Shown: in pieces, positions 36,481 through 44,739 of the stretch
Layout of the letters: the number at the start of each line of letters is the position of its first letter
Position numbering within the stretch: the first letter of the stretch is position 1
Assembly: GCF_000063445.1 (NCBI RefSeq)
Contig: NC_009464.1
Span: 930,001 to 994,000 of the forward strand
DNA: 64,000 nt
Source of the DNA: Methanocella arvoryzae MRE50
Lineage (GTDB): Archaea; Halobacteriota; Methanocellia; Methanocellales; Methanocellaceae
Direction of reading: 5' to 3'
Translations under genes and position numbers: made by a program
The notes under the pieces: generated by a model
Told to the model about the DNA's origin: nothing
The model's input: only the letters and a program-made list of their open reading frames with translations
Databases searched by the model: none

Positions 36481-36955
36481 CTACCTTGCGGTCTATGGTT
36501 TTTTTACAGCTGGTGCATAGTTCTGATGGCTTGTCCAGGGCGTCCTCCAGCGATTCTGAGTAGCGCATGACGCACCGGTTCTTACAGTGCTGCAGCCCCA
36601 TCACGTGGCCTGCTTCGTGGACCGCCTCCTTGGCCACCATTTCAGCCGATGGGACCCGGTAGGTGGATACTACCGCTGCGATGTGGTACATGGCCAGCCC
36701 GAAGACGAAGTTCAGGTTCTCGCAGTACATGTCCCGATCGACTATCCAAACGGCTGTATCAGACACGATGCACCTGATCAGGTAGTCCAGCAGCACGTAC
36801 GCATCATACTGCCTTCTCAACGGATTGTAAGCCCGATCGTATACCGGAAGAAGGCCCCGGTCCTTCACCTGGACGCCATAAGTAGCGGCAATCTTCCTTG
36901 AGACCAGATCCTTGAACTGCTCACAGCCTGGCACGTAAAACAGATCGACGTCCAC
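36458..36955 (-). CDS. amzA: Archaemetzincin-type metalloprotease
   Basis: HEAGHVMGLQHCKNRCVM contains HExxHxxGxxH plus the Cx4CxM that defines archaemetzincins, followed by LCTSCKKTI with the second cysteine pair. Length (165 aa) is normal. It probably cleaves peptides with zinc at the active site; the physiological substrate is unknown. The start is GTG. It overlaps the DUF123 gene. Confidence 0.94.
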   Translation of the reverse strand: MDVDLFYVPGCEQFKDLVSRKIAATYGVQVKDRGLLPVYDRAYNPLRRQYDAYVLLDYLIRCIVSDTAVWIVDRDMYCENLNFVFGLAMYHIAAVVSTYRVPSAEMVAKEAVHEAGHVMGLQHCKNRCVMRYSESLEDALDKPSELCTSCKKTIDRKVVEPGLQM

Positions 36956-37105
36956 TCATGCACACCCCGTACAATACGAAGATTTGTCGGGGTGAATAAA
37001 AGCGTATTCCGTGGCTCGGCCGGGAAACAGGCAAGCTTTGAGCAGGTTAGCTGCTGAGGCGCAAAACGTTGGGCGGTTGTGATTAGCTCTAATCGCCCGG
37101 GCAGC

Positions 37106-37723
37106 CTAATACCCTTTAAACCCGTATTTCCCCAGCAGGGGCACGAATGCCACGCCGCCCTTGTCGGTAGTGATGATCTGGCCGCCCTTTTTCTCGACGA
37201 GCATGAGCTGCTGGAAGTACCGGCCTACAGGGATAACTAAACGACCTGGGTCCTTGAGCTGATCTACCAGAGGCTGCGGGACGTCGGGGGCCGCTGCAGC
37301 GACGCTGATTCGGTCGTAGGGGGCGAAGTCGGGGAGGCCTTCAGTGCCATCGCGTAAAAATACTTTAACGTTGTCGAAGCCCAGCCGGCTCAAGACCGAT
37401 CGGGCCATGTCAGCCAGCTCGGGTATGCGCTCGACAGTGTAAACAACGCCGGAGGCCCCGGCGAGCACGGCCATGACGGCAGCGTGGTAGCCGAGGCCTG
37501 TGCCGATTTCGAGGACTTTGTTCCCTTCCCGGATGTCGAGCGCCTGGCACATGATCGCCACCATACTTGGGGCTGAGATCGTCTGGTTATGCCCGATAGG
37601 GAGCGGAGTATCATAATAGGCGTCGGGCCGGACATCTTCCGGCACGAACTCTTCTCGAGGCACCCGATCCATTGCCTCAAGTACCCGATCGCCGATGCCC
37701 TGGCGCCGGAGCAGATCAATCAG
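37106..37723 (-). CDS. pcm: Protein-L-isoaspartate O-methyltransferase, possible CTG start
   Basis: MDRVPREEFVP, YYDTPLPIGHNQTISAPSMVA and VLEIGTGLGYHAAVMA are Pcm hallmarks. The enzyme repairs isoaspartyl residues. The first ATG (37672) would delete the conserved helix LIDLLRRQGIGDRVLEA that lies in frame just upstream. That region has no ATG, GTG or TTG. A CTG at 37723 overlaps the preceding stop (CTGA), suggesting coupled initiation at CTG. If that is wrong, the gene runs 37106-37672. Confidence 0.85.
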   Translation of the reverse strand: MIDLLRRQGIGDRVLEAMDRVPREEFVPEDVRPDAYYDTPLPIGHNQTISAPSMVAIMCQALDIREGNKVLEIGTGLGYHAAVMAVLAGASGVVYTVERIPELADMARSVLSRLGFDNVKVFLRDGTEGLPDFAPYDRISVAAAAPDVPQPLVDQLKDPGRLVIPVGRYFQQLMLVEKKGGQIITTDKGGVAFVPLLGKYGFKGY

Positions 37724-38391
37724 ACTTTTTCGTCGCCTGTCCCACGGTATGCCTTCCTCGATCGTAGCTTGAACCCCCCGCCGCGGCCCGCCTGCCGCTC
37801 CCGCGATACGATCTTCGAGTATATGCGCGTCACGTCTTTGGCTTTAACGAACTGGCCCTGGCGCTTTGCATGCCCGCCATCGCGGGTCTTGATGCTGACG
37901 ATTGCCACTTCGTAGCCCTTGAGCTTGATAGTGCTGCCGATGTCGAACTCGTGGTCGCCGGCGACCTTGTAGTGGACCGACTCGGTGACCGGGCCCTCCT
38001 GCACCGCAATTTTGACAATGACGTCGTCGATGGTGCGGGCCCACAGCGTTTCGATTTCGCCTGCAGGCGCCGACTCAGGCCGGGCCTTGGTCTTCGTCTC
38101 GATGGACTGGACTCTGACTCCGCTCACCTCGTCTTCCGACTCCACGACGAACTCGTCGCCGACGTGAATGATGTCGTCCTCGTCGACCTCGTACGACTGG
38201 ACCGAGGACTTATCCTGGCGGCTGACGATGACTCTGAGCTTGATGAGCTTTTTCTTCTTGACCGGAATAGCGTGCACATAGCCGCATTCCTCACACTTTA
38301 CCAGCCCGCCTTTTTTCAGTATTACGTGCACAGTAGGCTCGTCCGGGCTGCACGAAGGACACACTGCCTCCGCGATCTCGATTTTATCCAT
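37720..38391 (-). CDS. HVO_0476-like zinc-ribbon protein
   Basis: The N-terminus AVCPSCSP...VKCEECGYVHA forms a two-knuckle zinc ribbon. Two beta-rich repeats follow (LRVIVSRQDKSSVQSYEVDEDDIIHVGDEFVVE and VHYKVAGDHEFDIGSTIKLKGYEVAIVSIKTRDG) and a basic tail ends it. This is a euryarchaeal family of unknown function, often near pcm. ATG 38391 has GGAG seven bases upstream and avoids overlap with the divergent DUF371 gene. Confidence 0.88.
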   Translation of the reverse strand: MDKIEIAEAVCPSCSPDEPTVHVILKKGGLVKCEECGYVHAIPVKKKKLIKLRVIVSRQDKSSVQSYEVDEDDIIHVGDEFVVESEDEVSGVRVQSIETKTKARPESAPAGEIETLWARTIDDVIVKIAVQEGPVTESVHYKVAGDHEFDIGSTIKLKGYEVAIVSIKTRDGGHAKRQGQFVKAKDVTRIYSKIVSRERQAGRGGGFKLRSRKAYRGTGDEKV

Positions 38392-38458
38392 AATCTTCTC
38401 CATCTTCTTAATGGGCAAACAGAATACTTATAGCCTGCGTATGCAATATGTAGCCACA

Positions 38459-38923
38459 ATGACGGCAGAGACAGTCTTTGCACGCGGGCACCGGAACGTG
38501 ACAGCTCTCCACCCATCGACCTTCGAGGTCACCAGAGACCCGGAGATCTCGACGACAGCGGACTGCATCATAGCTGTGAGCGCTGACAAGGGCGCTGCCA
38601 TGCTCAGCGAGGAGTTCAGGAGAGCGGCCGCGGATGAAGACGCTATCATTATGGCGACGATCACCTGTGCGGGCCTCACGGACGTCGTCAAAGGCTGGGG
38701 CTCTGCTAAGCTCACTTTTACAGACGACAGCAGCATGGTCTTCAGGGTAAGCGACTACGTCTGCGGGCGGACAGTCATGGTCAACGCCGACAAGCCGGCC
38801 GCCCGCCTGAACCGGAAACTCGTCGATGCCTTAGCCCGGGGAAACGAGGCTGTGATAGAACTCAAAGTAGAGAAAGGTAAAAGGCCGCAGCCGTCGCTAG
38901 ATCTACTGTTCGAGGGAATATGA
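38459..38923 (+). CDS. DUF371 protein
   Basis: ARGHRNVTALHPSTFEVTRDPEIST, DCIIAVSADKGAAMLSEEF and a C-terminal FEGI match the archaeal DUF371 family. Start ATG 38459 places the conserved GH pair a few residues in, as in relatives. TATA-like ACTTATAG (38427-38434) then implies a leaderless mRNA. Function unknown; it may bind nucleic acid or nucleotides. Confidence 0.87.
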   Translation: MTAETVFARGHRNVTALHPSTFEVTRDPEISTTADCIIAVSADKGAAMLSEEFRRAAADEDAIIMATITCAGLTDVVKGWGSAKLTFTDDSSMVFRVSDYVCGRTVMVNADKPAARLNRKLVDALARGNEAVIELKVEKGKRPQPSLDLLFEGI

Positions 38924-38924
38924 T

Positions 38925-39338
38925 ATGGGAGACAAAGAGCTAAGCCCCGACGAAATACAGGCATTCAGGCAGGAACTCGCGGACATCAAGGCGGACATGA
39001 TGCGCAAAGAGCTGGAAGAGATCAAGAAAGAGCGCATGCGCAAAGAGCTCGAGGAGATCAGGCTGGAGCGGGAAATGTCCACTGTACAGAAGCGCCCGGC
39101 AGTCTCGGCCAGAGCCGGGGAACCGCAGCTTTCGCTCCCTAACGTGCTGCTGGCAGTTGTCTGCCTGCTCGCGGCAGGGTACCTGATCGGCACTCTGCAT
39201 ACGATCAACGTTACTTCGACGGTCGACGGCCTGCTGACAGGGTATGGGCTACCGGCGGCTGGCAGTATTGTCATCCTGGTGCTGGCAGTGGTGCTGGCCC
39301 TGTTCGGGGCTGGAATGGTTACTATAGCGAAGAAATAA
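38925..39338 (+). CDS. Coiled-coil membrane protein
   Basis: Residues 1-50 are a charged helix with an internal duplication (MRKELEEIKKER, MRKELEEIRLER). Two transmembrane helices follow (VLLAVVCLLAAGYLIGTL and SIVILVLAVVLALFGAGMV). It starts one base after the DUF371 stop, so the two are cotranscribed. I recognise no family; it may be a membrane scaffold. Confidence 0.75.
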   Translation: MGDKELSPDEIQAFRQELADIKADMMRKELEEIKKERMRKELEEIRLEREMSTVQKRPAVSARAGEPQLSLPNVLLAVVCLLAAGYLIGTLHTINVTSTVDGLLTGYGLPAAGSIVILVLAVVLALFGAGMVTIAKK

Positions 39339-39368
39339 ACTTCGGATGATTTTTAGGATCGGTGTACA

Positions 39369-39395
39369 GGGGAACTTTTTGGAAAAAAGTTCCCC
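39369..39395 (+). terminator. Strong hairpin, 12-bp stem
   Basis: GGGGAACTTTTT pairs perfectly with AAAAAGTTCCCC around a 3-base loop. It ends the DUF371 operon. Confidence 0.6.
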
Positions 39396-39453
39396 TTGCA
39401 CCCTTCAAAAACGATCTTTTAAAATGCCCTTCGGGCTTATTCGGGTGTCGAGA

Positions 39454-39484
39454 CCCGGGGGGACTTTTGAAAAAGTCCCCCGGG
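39454..39484. terminator. Second strong hairpin before tRNA-Ser
   Basis: CCCGGGGGGACTTTT and AAAAGTCCCCCGGG pair with one bulge around GA. It lies between convergent transcripts and could stop tRNA-Ser read-through on the minus strand. Confidence 0.55.
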
Positions 39485-39505
39485 AGCCCCCTAAAAACTT
39501 TTAAG

Positions 39506-39587
39506 CGCCGAGGAGGAGACTTGAACTCCTAAGGCCTTGCGACCGCTGGTTTTCGAGACCAGTCCCTTACCGTTAGAGTACCTCGGC
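39506..39587 (-). tRNA. tRNA-Ser (CGA)
   Basis: The 82-nt type II cloverleaf has acceptor GCCGAGG/CCTCGGC, anticodon stem CTGGT/ACCAG with loop CTCGAAA (anticodon CGA), a long variable arm around CGGTCGCAAGGCC, T loop TTCAAGT and discriminator G. Confidence 0.97.
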
Positions 39588-39650
39588 TTCCGAGAAAATT
39601 CCGACTTCCTTTTACATGCACGGAGTATTTAAAAGTTATGGCACAGGATA

Positions 39651-39739
39651 ACCCGGCCGCCGCCCGGGGGGATGGCGGGCTTGAAAAAAAGTAATACTAA
39701 AACTTGTATATACCCGGCCGCCGCCCGGGGGGATGGCGG
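39651..39739. repeat. Two exact copies of a 28-bp GC-rich repeat
   Basis: The copies at 39651-39678 and 39712-39739 start ACCCGGCCGCCG and end GGGGATGGCGG, with CCCGGGGGG in the middle. They are separated by 33 AT-rich bases including TTGTATATA. They flank what may be the promoter of the small charged protein gene. Confidence 0.8.
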
Positions 39740-39808
39740 TGCTTTCGCATACTTAACTGCGTAAACTAATTATTCATACCCTGCCATATATGAAATGTAG
39801 TGATTCGC

Positions 39809-40003
39809 ATGCCTGGAAAGTTTAGGAAGCGGGAAGTCGAGCGAAAAGGCACTGAAAAGGAAATGGGAAAGGAGAAGATTCTGCTTGATAAGAATGCTGA
39901 AGATCTCGCGCATCCCGAGAGGCTCAGCCAGGAATACGAATCCGAATCTTCTAAGCCTGCCGAGGAGAAAACGGCCGGTGCGAAGTACAGGCGGACAACT
40001 TAG
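39809..40003 (+). CDS. Small highly charged protein
   Basis: The 64-residue product from ATG 39809 is about half Lys, Arg, Glu and Asp (MPGKFRKREVERKGTEKEM...), with no hydrophobic core, so it is probably disordered or nucleic-acid binding. The stop is three bases before the MoaD/ThiS-like gene, supporting a real operon member. I recognise no family. Confidence 0.6.
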   Translation: MPGKFRKREVERKGTEKEMGKEKILLDKNAEDLAHPERLSQEYESESSKPAEEKTAGAKYRRTT

Positions 40004-40006
40004 CCT

Positions 40007-40237
40007 ATGGCAGAAAAGAAGGTGGAAGTACTGCACCTGACAGTGATTTTGCATGCCGGACGGAAGACGGAGACGCAAGTCGATCTTCCCGAGGGCAGCA
40101 GCTATTTTGACCTGCTCAGAGAACTAAAAGTTAACCCTGAAACAGTGGTCGTGTTTAAAAACGGCATACCGGTGGCTTTCGACTCTGTGGTTGAAGGCGG
40201 CACGGTCGAAGTGATGAGAGTGGTCTCCGGGGGATAG
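40007..40237 (+). CDS. MoaD/ThiS-like ubiquitin-fold protein with C-terminal Gly-Gly
   Basis: The 76-residue beta-grasp protein contains VDLPEGSSYFDLLRELKVNPETVVVFKNGIPV and ends RVVSGG. The terminal Gly-Gly is needed for thiocarboxylate formation or for SAMP-type conjugation. It lies 30 bases upstream of a cysteine desulfurase, so sulfur transfer to a cofactor or tRNA is likely. Which pathway it serves is not visible. Confidence 0.9.
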   Translation: MAEKKVEVLHLTVILHAGRKTETQVDLPEGSSYFDLLRELKVNPETVVVFKNGIPVAFDSVVEGGTVEVMRVVSGG

Positions 40238-40267
40238 AAGCCCCGGTTTCTTTTGAGGCAAGAGCAG

Positions 40268-41449
40268 ATGTATGACGTTTACCGGATAAGGGAGGACTTT
40301 CCCGTCCTGAGAGAGGTCGTTTACCTGGATAGCGCTGCTACCAGCCAGAAGCCAGTCCAGGTGGCAGAGGCGGTACAGGAGTATTTCACCCGTTACTGCG
40401 GAAACTACGGAAGAGGTGCGCACAGGCTTTCCCGGCGCACTACGGAGAAGTACGAGGACGCCCGGGAAACTGTCGCCGGCTTCTTCGGGATAAATCCGCG
40501 GTGCACCGTTTTTACCCGGAATACCACTGAAAGTATTAACATGGTTGCCCTGGGTCTGGACTGGAAAAAGGGCGATCATGTCATTACCACGGTGGTCGAG
40601 CACCACAGCAATCTGCTGCCGTGGATCAGGCTGCAGGAAAAGGGAGTCGAGGTAACGGTAGTCGATTCGGACATGCATGGCATTGTCACGGCTGAGGCGA
40701 TCGAGAAAGCGATAACGGATAAGACCAGGCTGATTGCAGTCACCCATGTTTCCAACTTCTTCGGCGCAGCCCAGGATATCAAAGCCGTTGCGAGGATTGC
40801 TAAAAAACATGGGATTATGCTGCTGATAGACGCCGCCCAGTCGGCTGGCGAAATTCCCCTGAATCTGGATGAGATCGGCTGCGACTTTGCGGCGATGCCG
40901 GGCCATAAAGGGCTCCTGGGCCCGCAGGGCACTGGCATTCTGTACGTGAGGGAGCCGGAAAGGCTTCAGCCGGTGTTCGTGGGCGGGGGGACGGTTCAGA
41001 AGGTGACGACCGGCTCTTTCACCTTCGATGAGATCCCGTCGAGGTTCGAGTACGGGACACCCAACATACCGGGCATCATCGGCCTCGGCAGAGGCGTAGA
41101 GTACGTGAAAGCCATGGGAGTCGAGAATATCGAAGCCCACGTAAACAGGCTTGCACGGGAATGTGCCAGACGTCTGGCAGAGATCCCCCAGGTAGAGTTA
41201 TACGGGCCTGACAACCGGGTCTCTCTTACCTCGTTCAACGTGGAGAACATCAACCCCCACGACGTAGCCATGATCCTGGACGAGACGAAAAAGATCTGCG
41301 TCCGCAGCGGCCAGCACTGTGCCCAGACGGCGCTGGCAAGGCTGTGTATAGCAGGCTCGGTCAGAGCGTCGTTCGCGTGCTATAGTACGATGGAAGAAGT
41401 GGACCTGCTGGCAAGATCGGTAGAGGCAATTGCTAAGTCGTTCTCATAA
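40268..41449 (+). CDS. Cysteine desulfurase, class II (SufS-like)
   Basis: The 393-residue PLP enzyme shows VYLDSAATSQKP, HHSNLLPW, IDAAQSAGE and a Lys in MPGHKGLLGPQGTG that forms the Schiff base. Catalytic Cys lies in VRSGQHCAQ. The C-terminus reads RASFACYSTMEE where relatives usually have RASFYVYNT. ATG 40268 is preferred over TTG 40253. It supplies persulfide sulfur, probably to the carrier just upstream and to iron-sulfur clusters. Confidence 0.95.
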   Translation: MYDVYRIREDFPVLREVVYLDSAATSQKPVQVAEAVQEYFTRYCGNYGRGAHRLSRRTTEKYEDARETVAGFFGINPRCTVFTRNTTESINMVALGLDWKKGDHVITTVVEHHSNLLPWIRLQEKGVEVTVVDSDMHGIVTAEAIEKAITDKTRLIAVTHVSNFFGAAQDIKAVARIAKKHGIMLLIDAAQSAGEIPLNLDEIGCDFAAMPGHKGLLGPQGTGILYVREPERLQPVFVGGGTVQKVTTGSFTFDEIPSRFEYGTPNIPGIIGLGRGVEYVKAMGVENIEAHVNRLARECARRLAEIPQVELYGPDNRVSLTSFNVENINPHDVAMILDETKKICVRSGQHCAQTALARLCIAGSVRASFACYSTMEEVDLLARSVEAIAKSFS

Positions 41450-41485
41450 AAAAATTTTTCAAAAAAGTTCTCACCTTCGGGACTT

Positions 41486-42379
41486 TTAGATCCCGAAGGC
41501 ATTGTGCAACGGCGCAGGCACAGCCTGTGCCACCCCGTCGTCCGGGCCCTGAACGCTCCGCTCTTCTGCCCAGACGTACAGCATGGTGTAGTAGGAAGTG
41601 CGGATGAAGAGGTTCAGCGTCGACACCAGCGAGATGCAGACGAAGGCGACCGGCACTGCTATCGCTATTGCAACCGGGAAGCTGAAGGCCGACAGGACGA
41701 AGAACAGCCCAAGAGCAGCGAAGATCGACAGCACCACTCCGAAGAAGCCGATGATGCCAGTCAGGATGCGGATGCTGATCTCGCCGACGCCTACGATGAT
41801 CACGTTGTTCTTGACGATCTCGAACGCCTTTTTCAGCGAATCCATGTATCCCAGGCCTGTGATGACGGCTACGGGCACCAGGAGGCGGACGGCGATGTCC
41901 CAGCCTTCCCTGAGCACGTCTGCGGCGAGGGAGCCTATCAGGTTCAGCAGGAAGCCTTTGTTTTTAGAGGAGTTCTTCAGCATGTTGACGATCATCTGGA
42001 TGACAGCACCTGTGGCCGCAAGAAGCAGCAGGGTCACGATGCAGGAAACTGCCCGGCTGAAAGCGTCGCTGAGGGAGGACCGGCCCTGCTTGATGTGCTG
42101 GTAGACAGCATAGGAGGATGCACCCATGAAGAAGTAGCTGAACGTGTAGCTAACGAACAGCAGGGTCAGCACTGCGCCTCCGAAGATGTAGAGCCCGAGC
42201 TTGCCCAGCAAGCCCATGAAGACGAACGGGACGATGATCACCAGACTCATGATGAACCCGAAGAGAACCGACAACAGTGAAGGTATAAGGAGTTTGGGCT
42301 CCTCCAGGATCATCTTGAAACACTCGATAAGAAAGCCCAGTGCTCTTGAGCACTGGTCAATGATACGGTCAATTACCAT
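41486..42379 (-). CDS. Polytopic membrane protein (DUF6159-like)
   Basis: The 297-residue protein has about six hydrophobic segments in pairs, beginning LLIPSLLSVLFGFIMSLVIIVPF, and a conserved-looking GYMDSLKKAFEIVKNN between helices. It matches the archaeal/bacterial family formerly described as uncharacterised and now DUF6159. A channel or transport-linked role is possible. No operon partner. Confidence 0.75.
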   Translation of the reverse strand: MVIDRIIDQCSRALGFLIECFKMILEEPKLLIPSLLSVLFGFIMSLVIIVPFVFMGLLGKLGLYIFGGAVLTLLFVSYTFSYFFMGASSYAVYQHIKQGRSSLSDAFSRAVSCIVTLLLLAATGAVIQMIVNMLKNSSKNKGFLLNLIGSLAADVLREGWDIAVRLLVPVAVITGLGYMDSLKKAFEIVKNNVIIVGVGEISIRILTGIIGFFGVVLSIFAALGLFFVLSAFSFPVAIAIAVPVAFVCISLVSTLNLFIRTSYYTMLYVWAEERSVQGPDDGVAQAVPAPLHNAFGI

Positions 42380-42540
42380 ATAGTTTCACCAGCCGACTCC
42401 GCCACTTAAGCAGCCGGAGGTACGGCATTGTATAGTGAATCCCTTCTGGTATTTAAAGATATGATACAGGTTGCGGTGTTGAACATTTCCAGGTATCCTC
42501 TACCATATAAGCTAACTGAACTATGCCCTTGCTCTTGTGT

Positions 42541-42860
42541 GGTGAGACAGCAATACGAACGCTGCGCTGTGCTATTCCTCACAGATTTCACGGATTGAAA
42601 CAGATGCCACAGATAACAACCGATTGCACAGATAACTAAAAAATAATCCGATCGACTGTCTGATGATTGCTGTCAATGATCGAATAGTTAGAGTATTCCT
42701 TCTGTGATATCGTGTAGTAATCTGTGGATTCAGCAGAGGAATCTGTGGAATCGAGTGTCATCTGTGGCATCTGTGAGGATTGGCCCAGCGCAGCGTTAGA
42801 CATGTAATCTCGGGGGAGCCTGTGCAAGAAGGTGAGGCACAGCGCAGCGTTCGCGTACGT
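42541..42860. repeat. Long inverted repeat with CACAGAT/ATCTGTG words
   Basis: A left arm (42541-42640: GTGAGACAGCAATACGAACG, then CTGCGCTGTG and CACAGATTTCACGGATTG) faces an inverted right arm (42715-42810, ending CCCAGCGCAGCGTT). A further CACAGCGCAGCGTTCG follows near 42838-42853. The leading 30 bases recur inside the insertion sequence at 21057-21090. It fills the 42380-43007 gap, which has no gene. Confidence 0.7.
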
Positions 42861-43007
42861 TCCCGGAATCAAAGATAAGAATACAGGCGAATATTAACGA
42901 TATGTTTATAGTTGCCAGGCAACGGCTAAAATCATAAAGTATATTTCAAATCAACGCTATCAATTGTATATTATATCCCGATTGCAGGGATCTTACCAGG
43001 TGTCAAC

Positions 43008-43643
43008 ATGGAAAACAGAGAACAGCCAGGCGAAATCAAGCAATGTCCGGTACATGGGTACTTCAGGGGTCGGGAGTGTACGTGCGGCAACCCCGGAAGG
43101 TTTGTACTCTCAGGCTACAAGGCGGAAAAGCTGGGTAAGATCATATCTGGCGCGCTGAGGCATTTCCCCGCAGATCTGGGCCTGGATATGGACGAACATG
43201 GCTGGGTCAGCTTAAGAGACCTGACCAGGGTCATAGAGCGAAAATACGAATGGGCCAGGTCATATCATGTCGATGCCATGTTTAAGACCGACGATAAGGG
43301 CCGGTACGAGAGAAAAGGAGATAAAGTCAGGGCCAGGTACGGGCATTCGCTAAACATAAAGCCGGACTATCCTGAGTTCGACGGAGACAAACTTTACTAT
43401 GGTACCAGTGAAGAGGAAGCAGATCGGATCCTTGAGATAGGCCTCAAACCAGTAAACCAGCACTTTGTCCACCTCAGCAAGAGCATCGAGGAAGCGGTTA
43501 AGGTTGCCTGTATACGGACAGAGCACCCTGTAATAATAGAGGTAGATGCTAAAAAGGCCCGGGAGACCGGCATAGAGATCCTGGATGCCGGACCTGTATG
43601 CCTGACGGCTCAGATACCGGCGGAATTTTTGCAGATAGGATAA
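43008..43643 (+). CDS. kptA: RNA 2'-phosphotransferase with N-terminal zinc finger
   Basis: Residues 10-35 carry CPVHGYFRGRECTC, a zinc-finger-like extension. The Tpt1/KptA core follows: KIISGALRHFPADLGLDMDEHGWVSL, SLNIKPDYPEFDGDKLYYGTS and FVHLSKSIEEAVKV. The enzyme moves a 2'-phosphate from RNA to NAD, giving ADP-ribose 1'',2''-cyclic phosphate. It is convergent with rtcA, another RNA-end enzyme. Confidence 0.94.
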   Translation: MENREQPGEIKQCPVHGYFRGRECTCGNPGRFVLSGYKAEKLGKIISGALRHFPADLGLDMDEHGWVSLRDLTRVIERKYEWARSYHVDAMFKTDDKGRYERKGDKVRARYGHSLNIKPDYPEFDGDKLYYGTSEEEADRILEIGLKPVNQHFVHLSKSIEEAVKVACIRTEHPVIIEVDAKKARETGIEILDAGPVCLTAQIPAEFLQIG

Positions 43644-43667
43644 GTCCAGTTCTGCTATATAGACTTC

Positions 43668-44669
43668 TTAAGCCGACTGGATAACAATATTTCTATTTTT
43701 CTCGACTGTAAATCTCCGGCCAGTCAGTTTTTCCATGATCCACATATTGGTTACAGCGTGAGAGGTAACACTACTTGTGGTGATGAGGGACGAGCCCTTA
43801 GATAAAGCCATGAAGGTAATAAGCTGGTCGCATAAAAATGGGTCAACGGCCGCATCCGACTCCAGACAGTTCGCCAGGTTGATCGCTGCTTCGGTGCCCA
43901 CCTTCTCCGCGGGCAGGCCCCGTTCCCCAAGGGCGCTGCCACCATGGAATCCGCTGAAAAGGGTAATGCTTGAGCCGGTAGAGAGGTCGTCTCTGACATC
44001 CAGCTCAATTTCGCCGACTTCCAGCCCCACGCTTTCCAGGTATTTACGGGCAGCGTCTCTCTGCCTCCAGGACACGTGCGATGGCAGGCGTGAAGAGGCG
44101 GAAATACCTCTGACAGGCCCGCCCCGGTGCTCATCGATTATGGCGCCCCTCAGGTCGGCAGGCTCGATATCGATGACGACGCTGCCGCTGCCTACAGGAA
44201 AATAGCCTCTGCTGAGGAGTTGCAGTGTCCCCTTGAAGCCGAACATCCTTAGAGCGGGCATCGTGACGTGCTTGAAATAGTCGATGGTCGGAGACCAGCG
44301 AACATCAGTACCGCCAGTTACATTTATAGAGACCGGGGAAGGTGCGAAAGAGGCAACGGGAGTAATACTTTGTAATACCAGCGATATACTGCCGGCAGTG
44401 CCAATATTAAGAGAGTATTTACCACCGCGGATCTCGGACGGAATAAAGGTAATTGTAGTCGAGCCTGGAGAGAGCCCTTCGATTTTGGCGTCGGACATCT
44501 GACCTACCAGTTCGATGGATTTTATATGCTGGATGCTGAGACCAGCACGTGGCCGGTTTTTACGAATATTGATGATCCTGACTGGGGTGCCTGTAATCGC
44601 AGATACAGCTACTGCAGAGCGAAGAATCTGGCCTCCGCCTTCCCCATAAGAGCCGTCGATCTCGATCAT
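43668..44669 (-). CDS. rtcA: RNA 3'-terminal phosphate cyclase
   Basis: From ATG 44669 the product begins MIEIDGSYGEGGGQILRSAV, the cyclase start. NIRKNRPRAGLSIQH and a C-terminal VTSHAVTNMWIMEKL with the nucleotidyl-accepting His are present. Length is normal (333 aa). It converts RNA 3'-phosphates to 2',3'-cyclic phosphates using ATP. The longer frame from 44732 adds a non-conserved stretch. Confidence 0.95.
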   Translation of the reverse strand: MIEIDGSYGEGGGQILRSAVAVSAITGTPVRIINIRKNRPRAGLSIQHIKSIELVGQMSDAKIEGLSPGSTTITFIPSEIRGGKYSLNIGTAGSISLVLQSITPVASFAPSPVSINVTGGTDVRWSPTIDYFKHVTMPALRMFGFKGTLQLLSRGYFPVGSGSVVIDIEPADLRGAIIDEHRGGPVRGISASSRLPSHVSWRQRDAARKYLESVGLEVGEIELDVRDDLSTGSSITLFSGFHGGSALGERGLPAEKVGTEAAINLANCLESDAAVDPFLCDQLITFMALSKGSSLITTSSVTSHAVTNMWIMEKLTGRRFTVEKNRNIVIQSA

Positions 44670-44739
44670 CTGCATGAAAGATAGTTGCTGATAAAGATAT
44701 TTAATAATTATCCGAACTGTAAATATTGTCACTCGTTAA

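Noticed and set aside
39369-39484. Attachment site or mobile element beside tRNA-Ser
   Set aside because: The two hairpins are simple stem-loops between convergent transcripts and no tRNA fragment is duplicated.
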